Below are positions 14,892-24,197 of a stretch of 38,566 bases of DNA, piece by piece. The stretch's first letter is position 1. Every line of letters starts with the position of its first letter. The position numbers and the translations under genes were made by a program. Under the pieces are notes generated by a model. That model searched no databases. It was not told the origin of the DNA and was given only the letters and a program-made list of their open reading frames with translations. Source of the stretch: a virus. Location: IMG/VR virus record IMGVR_UViG_3300046323_000828, positions 1-38,566 of that record; one strand, given 5' to 3'.

Positions 14892-15929
14892 ATGTTTAAA
14901 AGAATTGCAAATAAATCAAAATTTGTGGTGGTTACACCTCAAACATATTCATTCACAAGTAGCGGCTTGCTTGACATTCGCAATACAAATAATGTTGTCT
15001 TGGATAGTTTGGAAATTGACGGTGCAAGTTTGGCGGTCGACCAAAGTGTTTTTCTTTTGAACTGCAACAATTCTACAATTAAAAAACTGATTATTCGCAA
15101 TTCAAAAGACGTTGCATTACAGTTGCAAAATTGCAGTAATGTAACGATTGAGGCTGTTTATATTGATACGCCTTTGAATGGCGGTATGTATCTTTTGAAT
15201 TGCGAAAATGTCAGAATTAAAAACTGTTTTTTCAAAAACATAAAAAGGCAGTCAGGCAATAGCAGGGGGCAATCGGTACAGTTAAATAATTGTAGAGATT
15301 GTGTTGTAGAATGGTGCTTTACTTTCAATGAATCTGGCTTTGCTCCTGAAGATATTTACAACAATTACAATGGGCAAAGGAATAAATTTAGGTATTTATT
15401 TGGTAGAAGTACGGATGTATGTACTTCTTCAGGTACTTTGGCTATCAACGATGGAAGCAAGCGAGTTGCAGAAATAGATAAAGGTGGTGTTTTAGACGAT
15501 GACTACTGGGGCAAATTGACGGGTATTTATAACATGGGCAATGATAACGTAATAGAATATTGTTACGGTGTCAATCCTGCAAATGTAGGTGTAGCGATTG
15601 CGGTAGGAAGCCGTAATTTGATGCAGTATTGCAAGGTATTTTCAGACGGAACGCTCACGGGTTCTGTGCCTGCTGGTTGTGGTGCATATCTTTCTGACCA
15701 AGGCGGGTTTGGGGAAATAAATCAAAACACAGTCAGACATCTTAGAATGAAATTCAATAATGGCACATCTGATAATCATTATTTCTATGACCTTACACCT
15801 CCAAACAATGACGCAAATGCAACTTGGACGGATAATACAGTCGATAGCACCTTATCATTAACTTTGCTTCCTGAAGGTGCGAAAATGATTGATTACAATA
15901 AATTTATAAGAATCTGTTTAGCAGCATAA
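14892..15929 (+). CDS. Right-handed beta-helix tail protein
   Basis: A 345-residue protein with regularly repeating short strands and Asn/Cys ladders: VFLLNCNNSTIKKLIIRN, ALQLQNCSNVTIEAVYI, MYLLNCENVRIKNCFF, VQLNNCRDCVVEWCF, each about 22-25 residues apart. This is the pattern of right-handed parallel beta-helices found in tailspikes, pectate-lyase-like enzymes and Beta_helix-repeat proteins. It may bind or degrade a capsular or exopolysaccharide. Catalytic residues cannot be assigned by eye. The ATG at 14892 is used; the one at 14888 closes at once. Confidence 0.85.
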   Translation: MFKRIANKSKFVVVTPQTYSFTSSGLLDIRNTNNVVLDSLEIDGASLAVDQSVFLLNCNNSTIKKLIIRNSKDVALQLQNCSNVTIEAVYIDTPLNGGMYLLNCENVRIKNCFFKNIKRQSGNSRGQSVQLNNCRDCVVEWCFTFNESGFAPEDIYNNYNGQRNKFRYLFGRSTDVCTSSGTLAINDGSKRVAEIDKGGVLDDDYWGKLTGIYNMGNDNVIEYCYGVNPANVGVAIAVGSRNLMQYCKVFSDGTLTGSVPAGCGAYLSDQGGFGEINQNTVRHLRMKFNNGTSDNHYFYDLTPPNNDANATWTDNTVDSTLSLTLLPEGAKMIDYNKFIRICLAA

Positions 15930-15933
15930 AAAT

Positions 15934-17106
15934 ATGGCAATCACAATACCAACATCAAGAGAATTTTTCTTCCTTGGCAATCCAATTGCCATCACCCTAC
16001 AAGATGCCGAAGTAGTCAACTTCGTGCGGTTCTTGTATGCCGTTTCAGTCGGAGCAGTAGACTCCGAAGAATACGAGGCATACAGATTCGGAGGCAGCAC
16101 AGAAGCAATCATCAATCTGAAAGCAATCTTAAAAGGCTTTTTTGATATGAAAGATTATCCATTGCCTGACCTTACAAGCAATAGTTTTGAAGTATTAAAC
16201 AACCAAACCGCAATCTGCAAGCCCTTCACGCTAACGGCAAAAAGCGAATACGCAACAGGCTCACCATCCACAACCACGCGCACAGGCTACGCCATGATTG
16301 GCGGATTTCCATATCGCAAGCACCCAAGCGTTGCTGAGGATTTTTTCTTGCAAGCAAGACCAAATACATACATTATCCTCAATCCCTACACAAGCAAAAA
16401 AACAGATCCTCAGCAAAAGGAATTTCTATACTTCACGAATATATTTTTGAATAACGTTCCTGAGCAAATCTATTTTCAATATTTTCTGAGCAAAGAAGGC
16501 AATGAAGATTTTTTTGTAGGAGCAATTGACCTTACTCACTTGCAAAAAAGCAAGACGAGCTGCATTGATGTAAGCTATGCAAAGATTATAGCAGATTCGG
16601 GATTGCTGGATATAATCACCAAAATCAAAATCAAAATTATTGCCGTATATACCGCATTAGATTACGAAGCTCCTGTATTCACTTTCGATATTGACCATGC
16701 GCATTATGCCCAAAAGCATTACTTTTTATACCTCAATACCTTGGGTGGTATGAGTACCATCAGGCTGACAGGTCAAAGAAAAACGGAGTTTGAAACAAGC
16801 CAAAGCGAAGCAAACGAATATGTAAGCCCAACATATACCATGCCCGCAGTTCCAAGCCGAATCATCAGCAAACAATCACAAGAAAAATTTACAATCGAGT
16901 CAGGCTATCAATTCGAAACTTACGAAGAAGCAAGGCAATTCAAAGACTTTTTTCAATCCACTCTGATATACGAAATTTCAGGAACGGACTTATTGCCGGT
17001 CAAAATCAACACGAAAAAAATCGCCACTTTGGATGACGATTTGACTGAAATTCCAAACACAAAATTAGAATTTGAGTATCTTTTTGATTCGGATTATGAA
17101 GTATGA
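15934..17106 (+). CDS. Tail/baseplate-associated structural protein, unknown
   Basis: A 390-residue beta-rich protein. The N-terminus MAITIPTSREFFFLGNPIAI and the C-terminal YQFETYEEARQFKDFFQSTL followed by PVKINTKKIATLDDD look like phage structural segments; I know no named family. Placed after the fibre and beta-helix genes and converging with the large tail-hub gene, it probably joins fibres to the baseplate. The stop codon ends at 17106 and the neighbour's stop starts at 17107, leaving no intergenic base. Confidence 0.75.
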   Translation: MAITIPTSREFFFLGNPIAITLQDAEVVNFVRFLYAVSVGAVDSEEYEAYRFGGSTEAIINLKAILKGFFDMKDYPLPDLTSNSFEVLNNQTAICKPFTLTAKSEYATGSPSTTTRTGYAMIGGFPYRKHPSVAEDFFLQARPNTYIILNPYTSKKTDPQQKEFLYFTNIFLNNVPEQIYFQYFLSKEGNEDFFVGAIDLTHLQKSKTSCIDVSYAKIIADSGLLDIITKIKIKIIAVYTALDYEAPVFTFDIDHAHYAQKHYFLYLNTLGGMSTIRLTGQRKTEFETSQSEANEYVSPTYTMPAVPSRIISKQSQEKFTIESGYQFETYEEARQFKDFFQSTLIYEISGTDLLPVKINTKKIATLDDDLTEIPNTKLEFEYLFDSDYEV

Positions 17107-18963
17107 TTATTTTGAGTATTTCACAAGTATTGCCGTAGCTCCTGCCGAAAATGGTGCATTTGTATCGGTTATCTGTATTTGCATAGACTTGACCATGTAG
17201 TACAAATTATCATGATAGATTAATACTTCATCTATCTTATCAACCATTCGCTTTGCTGTGTCCATGTCTAACCAGCACACTGCATCAGCCTGTTTAGTAT
17301 TCAATAGGAAGGTAATATAATCCTTCCAAAGGTTTTCGTACAACCCCTTGGCACCGTCCCAACGCAATGAGTAAGGAAAGCCATCCATTTCCTTTGAGGT
17401 TGCAACAGGTCTATCATTTATGAACCCGTGCCAAAACAAAAAAAGCAAAGGGAAATCATTATCCGTACCTAATCCGAACATTTCGCTATTTCCATCAAAA
17501 TTTGAAGCAATGGCGTAATAAGTCGCATTGCTTGTAAATGTACCTGCTTCCGATGGCATAATATCCGTCTGTGCGAATGTGCCTGCACTCGCTGAGCCAA
17601 GCTCGGTCTTAGAGTCAATATTGGTGCTATACTTCAATAAGATGTTTTTCTTTAGGATTACGTCTTCGTAGTCTATCACTACACGCCCATCCAAATTAGA
17701 AGCTGTGCTTGCGGATAAGTTCAATCGATTTTTGCGTAGCTTCACGTTCATTATTTTTTCCTTTATGGAAAAAGTGAAATACGCACAAAACATATTCTGA
17801 AATTTCTCAAAAAATTCATTTACGCTCATGTCCGGTAAATGATTGGCATACTTTATAATATTGCTATGCACATTCAGAACATCAATGCTATTATCCGCAT
17901 CCACAATTAAGCCTTGGTCGGTTGCGTAGGTATTGGCAATGATGAGCTTCGCGAGGTCTGCATCATCTAAGAACTCCCCTTCTACCGTGTAACCGGCAGC
18001 CTGAGCAATGTAAAAAAATACCCTATTCAAACGCAACTGCGGAGAGTGCGCGAACTTATTGAATATCGTATCAAAGGGACCGTTGCGGTAGTATGCTCCT
18101 TGACTTACCTCATAATAATTGAGGATTTTCAAAAAATTTTCATTCCCACCATCATAGAAATTTTGATGGTATATTTCGGGAAAAACAAAGTCCTGAAAGT
18201 CCCCATCTTCTAAGTTTGGCAAATACAAAGTATTTTCAGACAAAGACGAGGTAATTATATCGGGCGCGCCACCGCCCAAGTATTGCAATACCTCAACAAA
18301 TTGAAATGAATCGGTAGAAAGATTCGTAGGAAAAATCGTGATTATAAAACTGTTGCTGGAAGGCTGCAAATAAGCCCTCAATGTTGGCTGGGTAGCATTA
18401 ATTTCATCTACCGAAGCCTGAAATATTACCTCTTTGTCGGCAACCTCAGTACCTAATAGCTTCAAAAACCCGCCTGTTATTTTTACACCATTTTTTTGGA
18501 TTTCATAAGTATAAGTATATACTGCATCAGGAACAGCAGGGAATAGTTGATAGAAAGAGCGAAAATCAGTAGCTGTAGTCGGCAAATTGTAAGTCTGTGT
18601 GATGACTTCACGCAATGTCTTATTGCCTATTTCGTTTCTGAAATCACCAAAATCTATACTGATTCGCACATTAAACTCTAAATCAGCCTTGCCTTTTTCG
18701 GCAAATAGCAAGCCCTCAAACCAAAAAACATCATCTATATAAATATACACGGCAACCGAATTTTGATGCTCGGCAATGGATTGCATCACACCAATAGCCC
18801 CCAAAATTGCAATATTGGGCGGTGTGTATGGCATTTTGAAGGTATGGACAAAGCTCCCGCGAACTTCCGAAAAGAAGAACGGGTTTTGTATTTCCAAGTT
18901 GATTTTCTCTTTTGGAAACAGGTCAAAATATCTTCCTGTGGATTTTTCTTGTATGCTAATCAT
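17107..18963 (-). CDS. Large tail-tip/baseplate hub-like protein
   Basis: A 618-residue protein right after the tape measure gene, where distal-tail or hub proteins lie in siphophages. The start ISIQEKSTGRYFDLFPKEKINLEIQNPFFF with SFVHTFKMPYTPPNIAILG (about 37-55) resembles a domain that opens tail-hub proteins in Bacteroidota phages. The middle contains LRLNRVFFYIAQAAGYTVEG (about 315-335) and VNEFFEKFQNMFCAYFTFSI, like hub D1-D4 regions. Beta-rich throughout, no signal. The last about 100 residues may contact the fibre. Confidence 0.75.
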   Translation of the reverse strand: MISIQEKSTGRYFDLFPKEKINLEIQNPFFFSEVRGSFVHTFKMPYTPPNIAILGAIGVMQSIAEHQNSVAVYIYIDDVFWFEGLLFAEKGKADLEFNVRISIDFGDFRNEIGNKTLREVITQTYNLPTTATDFRSFYQLFPAVPDAVYTYTYEIQKNGVKITGGFLKLLGTEVADKEVIFQASVDEINATQPTLRAYLQPSSNSFIITIFPTNLSTDSFQFVEVLQYLGGGAPDIITSSLSENTLYLPNLEDGDFQDFVFPEIYHQNFYDGGNENFLKILNYYEVSQGAYYRNGPFDTIFNKFAHSPQLRLNRVFFYIAQAAGYTVEGEFLDDADLAKLIIANTYATDQGLIVDADNSIDVLNVHSNIIKYANHLPDMSVNEFFEKFQNMFCAYFTFSIKEKIMNVKLRKNRLNLSASTASNLDGRVVIDYEDVILKKNILLKYSTNIDSKTELGSASAGTFAQTDIMPSEAGTFTSNATYYAIASNFDGNSEMFGLGTDNDFPLLFLFWHGFINDRPVATSKEMDGFPYSLRWDGAKGLYENLWKDYITFLLNTKQADAVCWLDMDTAKRMVDKIDEVLIYHDNLYYMVKSMQIQITDTNAPFSAGATAILVKYSK

Positions 18964-18964
18964 T

Positions 18965-21900
18965 TTATGATTGATTTTCTGCCCTTTGCTTTTTTATTCT
19001 TTCCATTGCATCCATCAGAGGTAAAATACTGAGGTTTACTTCTTTCACCATATCCGATTTTTCGTTTAGCAAGTTTATCAAATTACGCATTTCTACAAGT
19101 ACCATCTGCATCATTGCGGTATCGCCAACGGGTAGGCTTTCAGTTCTGACACTAGTGTTCGATTCGGTTGCGAGTTGCCCTCCAGTTTCGTATTTTCGTA
19201 CCGGCTCGGCTATATAGGATATATCAGGATTTGCATTTATTTTGCGCAATGTATCCAGATTTCGCAAACTACTGAGGCGGTTTGTTACAAACTCCCCTCC
19301 TTCTACTTCTATATTGCTGCCTTCTATTCTCATGCCTCCATTTGCGTGTTGGGGACCTCGCAACATCCCTCCATTTGCCATTTTATATGCAGTATTGAAG
19401 TTTTGAAGAAATGGCAATTGCCCTCCGTCCTCAAACTTAACAGACCTAACCGTTTTTGCTAATACTGTGGCAATTCCAAGCCCTGCTCTTAGTCTTGCAC
19501 CTGCCGATAATGTTGCTGCTACTGCCGAACCTCCCGGAATGAGTGAATAAGCTGCATAATAACCGGCTATTTCAGCATTCATTTTTTGATAAATGCCCGC
19601 AATGGTCAAGCCTGCATCAATGATTCCCAAGGCAACTTTTGCTTCTGCATTCTCTCCGGCTATTTCCAAACCGAAATCAAGAAACGCCTTGGCAGTATTT
19701 AACTCAGATTGTTGTATTGCCTTTTTTCCTTCGGCTAATTTTTTATCCGCTTCAAGTTGCTTTGCCCTTCTTTCATTGTCTATCCTGACTATATCATTGG
19801 CAGTTTTTTGAGCCTCTGCACTTTGCCCCTGTCCGAATGTTGTGAGCAAAGCCAATCTTTTTTCCAAATGTTGTTTTTCAAGCTCGTATTCGGCGTTTTG
19901 TCTTTCCTGTTCGGCAACTGCAAGTTCTTCATAGCGAGCAATGGCAGATTCGTCATCGAGTGCGTGCTGTTCTTCAATCCGCAAACGCTTAGATTCATAA
20001 GCAAGTGCGTCCTGTTCGCTTCTTGCCTGCTCCTCAGCATCAAAAAGACTCAAAGAATCGTCAATGGCTTTTTGTGCTTGGGCGGCTTGGTCATCATACC
20101 TTTTTTGATTGATGGCTATTATTTTGGCAGCTTCTTCTTGCTTGATAAGTGCTATCTGTTCGGATGCAAGTTTCTCCAATTCGGCAGAGCCTTTGGCATT
20201 TTTTTGTATATCTGCTATTTTGCGTGTGTTGGCAGTTTGGAGAACTGCAATTTCTCTATCATAGCTATCCTTAATCAGCGAATTGCGAAGGTCTTCGAGC
20301 GCTTGTTCTGCATTGCGTTTTTTTTCGGCATAGGCTTTTTGGGCTTCAATGAGTTTTTCTTGCTGTTGTTTGTAGTTTTCTAACTGCTCTTGGCTTGCCT
20401 GTTTTTCTTTGTCTGCTTTTTGCTTATTGTAGTCGTCCAATTCTTTGAGTGCCTGTTTTCTATCCTCTTCTTCGGCTTTGATGGCATCATCAGCAGCTTT
20501 TTTATTGGCTTCTTCGCGGGCTTTTTGTTGCTTATCTGCTTCGGCTTTGTACGAATCATTGAAGGCTTTTGCAGATTTTTCGCCTGCGGTGCTGAAAGAC
20601 TTGTATGCTCCCGAAAAGTCTAAAGTTGCCAAGGCAATGATTCCTTCAGCTATGGAAGATATAAAAGTCTTGAAAGATGCCCAAGCAGCATCCACAAAAA
20701 GCCTGAAATCTTTGAAGGAATTATAAGCTACAATTACACCACTTACCAAGGAAGCTATTAAGCCAATCACAAAACCAATCGGATTGGTACGCATTGCCAA
20801 ATTGAGTGCTATTACACCATATCGCCATGCTGTTGTGGCTGCATTGGCAATACCCATCGCTATTGCCGAGGCTCGGCTTACGGTTGCAGTATATAATAAC
20901 TGCGCATTGAAAGCTATCAATGCGATGGTGAGCGGAATAAGTGCCGTTCTGTTTTCTATTATAAATCTGGTGAATGTGCCAATCGCAGAAAAAACGCCAT
21001 TCATAATTTGCAATAATTTGATGAAGGCAGGTGCTAAGGCATTACCTATGGCATAGACATAACTAAGGGTTGTTTTTTGTGCTTTTTCTATTTGCGCTGC
21101 AAGTGTGGCATTTTTGATATTGAATTCATTGGTAAGGCTTGTACCTTTGGCAAGTTCTTCAGATGCTAATTTTTGTTTGGCAGTTACGAGGTCAGTATTA
21201 TTTGCCAATTGCCCTAATACCTTGATGCTTTCCTGTGTGCCTATTCCTAATTCTTGCATTTTTTTGATTATCTCTGTATCGGATAATCCTTTGAAAGATT
21301 GGGCAAGCCTCAAAATTGTGGCATTGGAATCTTCATTGAATGCCTTTTTGAACTCAGCTTCAGTAATACCAAGTTGTTTGGCAAAGGCTTTGGAGTTTTC
21401 GCCTGCTTTCAAAAATACATTGGTCAAACCACCGGACGCAAGTTCGGCACTTAGCCCCAACTCTTGCAGAGCTGCACCAAGTCCCAAACTTTGCGCCAAT
21501 GTCGGGGCAATCCCTCCCGGCAATTGTCCGATACGGGCTGCGAACTCTGCAACCACGGGACCTGTGGCAGTTCCCGCACTGCCGAGCGCATTGAGTGCAG
21601 AGCCTATATCATTGATTGCCTTGCCTGCATCCAAGTTTTTTGTTTCTGTGAATAATTGCTTTAGTGTACCAAGGGTTTTAGAAACTTCTACTGCACCACC
21701 AGTAAACTCGTCGCCCAAGGCAACCACTGCTTTGTCGACTGATTCGGTAAAAGAAAAAATTTGGTCTTTGGCTATTCCGATTTGTCCGGCTACTTTGGCA
21801 ATATCAAGCAAATCGCCAAGGGATGTACGCGTATTGAGTTTACTCAATTTATCCGATAGTTTTTGCACTTCTACGGCAGTCAATCCGGTTGTTTTTCGGA

Positions 21901-22402
21901 TATCCGCAAACTGGTCTGAAAGCTCGGCAGCTTTGTTGATGGATGTACTGATATTTGATTTGAGCAGGTTCATTACATCGCCCACATCAACGGTCAAAGC
22001 AAAATTATTTTTGAATTTTGACCAAGCAGATTCCACGCCTTTGATTTCGTTTTTGAGGGAATCTAATCGGGCGTTTACTTTTTTCAATTCTTCCGTTTTG
22101 CGGATATATTCATCTGTACCCGGAATAAGGTTTTTTCTTATTTCTTGATACAGTTGGTTTTTTCGGTAAGTCAATTGGGCAATGGTTAGCCCTGACAAGC
22201 CAATTTGCTGTTGATGCTTCTGCAATTTTTGATTGACTTCATTCAGCTGCTTGTAAGTATCAACATACTCTTGTGTTCCTTTTTTAAGCCCATTGATTTG
22301 AGCTTGTAGTTTATTGGATTGTTTTTGAAGCAAGTTTAGTTCACTCGTGGCAGCATTGCCATTGATGATTAGATTGACTTGCACATTATCTTGTCTTGGC
22401 AT
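18965..22402 (-). CDS. Tail tape measure protein
   Basis: At 1145 residues the longest protein here, and it sets tail length. The N-terminus is coiled coil (SELNLLQKQSNKLQAQINGL). A TP901-type core follows (about 150-430) with LSDQFADIRKTTGLTAVEVQ, ALGSAGTATGPVVAEFAARI and LGLGAALQELGLSAELASGG. Hydrophobic segments lie near residues 470-500 and 540-560 (NPIGFVIGLIASLVSGVIVA). A very long Ala/Glu/Lys coiled coil spans about 600-940. The C-terminus has Gly-rich FEDGGQLPFL and GGMLRGPQHANGGMRI motifs typical of tape measures. It is followed by the hub gene at 1-bp spacing. Confidence 0.95.
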   Translation of the reverse strand: MPRQDNVQVNLIINGNAATSELNLLQKQSNKLQAQINGLKKGTQEYVDTYKQLNEVNQKLQKHQQQIGLSGLTIAQLTYRKNQLYQEIRKNLIPGTDEYIRKTEELKKVNARLDSLKNEIKGVESAWSKFKNNFALTVDVGDVMNLLKSNISTSINKAAELSDQFADIRKTTGLTAVEVQKLSDKLSKLNTRTSLGDLLDIAKVAGQIGIAKDQIFSFTESVDKAVVALGDEFTGGAVEVSKTLGTLKQLFTETKNLDAGKAINDIGSALNALGSAGTATGPVVAEFAARIGQLPGGIAPTLAQSLGLGAALQELGLSAELASGGLTNVFLKAGENSKAFAKQLGITEAEFKKAFNEDSNATILRLAQSFKGLSDTEIIKKMQELGIGTQESIKVLGQLANNTDLVTAKQKLASEELAKGTSLTNEFNIKNATLAAQIEKAQKTTLSYVYAIGNALAPAFIKLLQIMNGVFSAIGTFTRFIIENRTALIPLTIALIAFNAQLLYTATVSRASAIAMGIANAATTAWRYGVIALNLAMRTNPIGFVIGLIASLVSGVIVAYNSFKDFRLFVDAAWASFKTFISSIAEGIIALATLDFSGAYKSFSTAGEKSAKAFNDSYKAEADKQQKAREEANKKAADDAIKAEEEDRKQALKELDDYNKQKADKEKQASQEQLENYKQQQEKLIEAQKAYAEKKRNAEQALEDLRNSLIKDSYDREIAVLQTANTRKIADIQKNAKGSAELEKLASEQIALIKQEEAAKIIAINQKRYDDQAAQAQKAIDDSLSLFDAEEQARSEQDALAYESKRLRIEEQHALDDESAIARYEELAVAEQERQNAEYELEKQHLEKRLALLTTFGQGQSAEAQKTANDIVRIDNERRAKQLEADKKLAEGKKAIQQSELNTAKAFLDFGLEIAGENAEAKVALGIIDAGLTIAGIYQKMNAEIAGYYAAYSLIPGGSAVAATLSAGARLRAGLGIATVLAKTVRSVKFEDGGQLPFLQNFNTAYKMANGGMLRGPQHANGGMRIEGSNIEVEGGEFVTNRLSSLRNLDTLRKINANPDISYIAEPVRKYETGGQLATESNTSVRTESLPVGDTAMMQMVLVEMRNLINLLNEKSDMVKEVNLSILPLMDAMERIKKQRAENQS

Positions 22403-22404
22403 AT

Positions 22405-22947
22405 CTACAAATTTTGAAATTCTTGTTTGATAATATCTACTGCCGAATTACTGAGTATAATCGTAATGATGTCTTTTAAGTCTGCCAATTCGCTGTATAG
22501 TGTTTTGGCATACTTCCAACCTCCTTTTTTCCTTTTGATTGTGCCTTTTTGCTTATAGCTCTTTGCAATGCCCCAAGCGATTTGCTTGATGGCCGTTTCT
22601 TTGGTAGGCGAATAATTTTTGCCTTCAAAACCCGATACATATTGAAATGCTGCTAATCCTTTTTCCCTTACAAATTCCTCCATTGCTTTTACTGGCGGTT
22701 GTTTGGTGTAATTGACGGTTCGCATATCCTGAAATCTACCTTGTGCTGCAAACTCCAAGACTATTTTGCTACTCAGCGTTTGTGCATTGACATCTATGTA
22801 AGATTGAAAAGAAGAAAGCAAATCGCCTGTAAGTTTGATTTTCTTCTTTTCAATGTTGGATTTGAATATTTGAAATAATGCGCGCACCCAATCTTGAACA
22901 GCAAGTTTGATTTCGGTGCTTACGCTGTTGATATCTGTCATAGCCAT
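22405..22947 (-). CDS. Tail completion-type protein, unknown
   Basis: A 180-residue protein with FAAQGRFQDMRTVNYTKQPP (about 87-106), an Arg/Lys-rich loop GTIKRKKGGWKY (about 137-148), and helical N- and C-termini. It lies just before the tape measure gene and overlaps the upstream gene by 10 bp. Position fits a head-tail joining or tail completion factor (HK97 gp10-like place); no firm motif. Confidence 0.7.
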   Translation of the reverse strand: MAMTDINSVSTEIKLAVQDWVRALFQIFKSNIEKKKIKLTGDLLSSFQSYIDVNAQTLSSKIVLEFAAQGRFQDMRTVNYTKQPPVKAMEEFVREKGLAAFQYVSGFEGKNYSPTKETAIKQIAWGIAKSYKQKGTIKRKKGGWKYAKTLYSELADLKDIITIILSNSAVDIIKQEFQNL

Positions 22948-23423
22948 TTGGTTTTATCGTGATACATTCCTTTCGTTCTACCGATACGAAATTCGTATCG
23001 GTAGCCTATGTCCAAATCTTGGGTTACGGTACTGATTATATTTGCTTCAGTATTATCGACTTCAAAATGGAACTTGCGGTAAGTAACGGACTCATATTGA
23101 AGGCGGGCGATGATGTCTTCAAGTATGATATCCAATTGGTCAAGGATTGTAATTTTCTCATCTTGCGTATTGGTTCTTTTGTTTTGCAAGACGATGAAAG
23201 CTCCTTCCAAATATTTGATTCGATAGTCAGCCCTGTTGTCTTTGTAGCTGTTTTCGGGCAATTCCAACATCAAACAAGGATAGGCAATATTGGAACGAGT
23301 TTCGGCAATCAAATCAAAGTAGGTCCCAGAAAGAAAATGTTTGATATCGGGGTGTTCTTCTTTGATTTGCGCGAAAGCTGCTTTTAATGTAGCGATGTTA
23401 TTGATTTCGGGGAGTTGTTGCAT
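22938..23423 (-). CDS. Tail terminator/neck-type protein, unknown
   Basis: A 161-residue alpha/beta protein: CLMLELPENSYKDNRADYRI with an antiparallel continuation (YLEGAFIVLQNKR), a helix QLDIILEDIIARL and closing strands (GYRYEFRIGRT). This strand-helix-strand order resembles small tail terminator proteins. It overlaps both neighbours, so the three genes before the tape measure form one coupled unit. Confidence 0.65.
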   Translation of the reverse strand: MQQLPEINNIATLKAAFAQIKEEHPDIKHFLSGTYFDLIAETRSNIAYPCLMLELPENSYKDNRADYRIKYLEGAFIVLQNKRTNTQDEKITILDQLDIILEDIIARLQYESVTYRKFHFEVDNTEANIISTVTQDLDIGYRYEFRIGRTKGMYHDKTKWL

Positions 23424-24195
23424 CTCGTGGCGATTTTAATAATTCATCTTTTGCTTTTTTGTTCAAATAAGCAAATATGTTATGAATATAAGCATTTTCA
23501 GCGAGATTTTTAGCATCACCGAATATTTTTGTTTCGGCGATGTTGAATAGTACATCAGTCCAATTGATGGGTGTTGGCTTGGGTTCTATTTCGGATTCTT
23601 CCGGCTTGGGAAATATGTATTTGTATAGCTTGGTCATTTCTATTTTGCAGGATGCCCAAAACAGAATCGTAGTCAATTTGAATTCAACCGGCAGTTTCGA
23701 AACACGCTTCAATATGCTGTTTTGATAGTGAACATTCAAAGCAATTCTTATGTCCTCGTCTCCTTTTTTTCTGTGAAAATAGGGTTTGGGTTCGCGGTAC
23801 AGGTAAGCTATGAAGCTATTGAGTGAAGTTGTGTCCTGCGGGTCGGCTATGAACCTGCGAAACATCATGTCGCACTCTATGTATTCGTAGAATGTAACAT
23901 TCTCGATACTATTTTGGCATCCGTGTAATCCTTTAAATTCGGGAAAAGGATTGTTTGTAAGTTCAAGTTCTGCACTTGCAAAGTCTATTAGCTTGGTGAG
24001 GTAATAGATTTGCTCGGCATCCAATAGTTTCAAGCTACGCAAGGGCAATAGCTTTGTGAGGATTTGAACTGATAGTTCATTTTTTTCTATTTCCGAAAAA
24101 AACAAAGGTGAAATTTTTAGCCACTGGCGAGGTGTTATTTCTCGCCAATGGCTTGGTAATGTGTAGGTACTGTTTTTAATTTTGATGGTGTGCAT
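23398..24195 (-). CDS. Tail operon protein, chaperone position, unknown
   Basis: A 265-residue protein starting with a small beta unit (HTIKIKNSTYTLPSHWREIT) and then largely helical. Tail assembly chaperones often sit just before the tape measure, but two genes intervene here and I see no slippery sequence that I could defend. Function not assigned. Confidence 0.7.
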   Translation of the reverse strand: MHTIKIKNSTYTLPSHWREITPRQWLKISPLFFSEIEKNELSVQILTKLLPLRSLKLLDAEQIYYLTKLIDFASAELELTNNPFPEFKGLHGCQNSIENVTFYEYIECDMMFRRFIADPQDTTSLNSFIAYLYREPKPYFHRKKGDEDIRIALNVHYQNSILKRVSKLPVEFKLTTILFWASCKIEMTKLYKYIFPKPEESEIEPKPTPINWTDVLFNIAETKIFGDAKNLAENAYIHNIFAYLNKKAKDELLKSPRDATTPRNQ

Positions 24196-24197
24196 AG

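Noticed and set aside
12227-17107. Phase-variable inversion of the plus-strand fibre island
   Set aside because: No inverted repeats are visible at the two borders, and the right border is a zero-gap stop-to-stop junction that leaves no room for a recombination site outside the genes.
21105-22148. Plus-strand 347-residue frame inside the tape measure gene
   Set aside because: It is a shadow frame, rich in Ser/Ala/Pro as expected from the antisense of an Ala/Leu-rich coding strand; the minus-strand product is clearly a tape measure protein.
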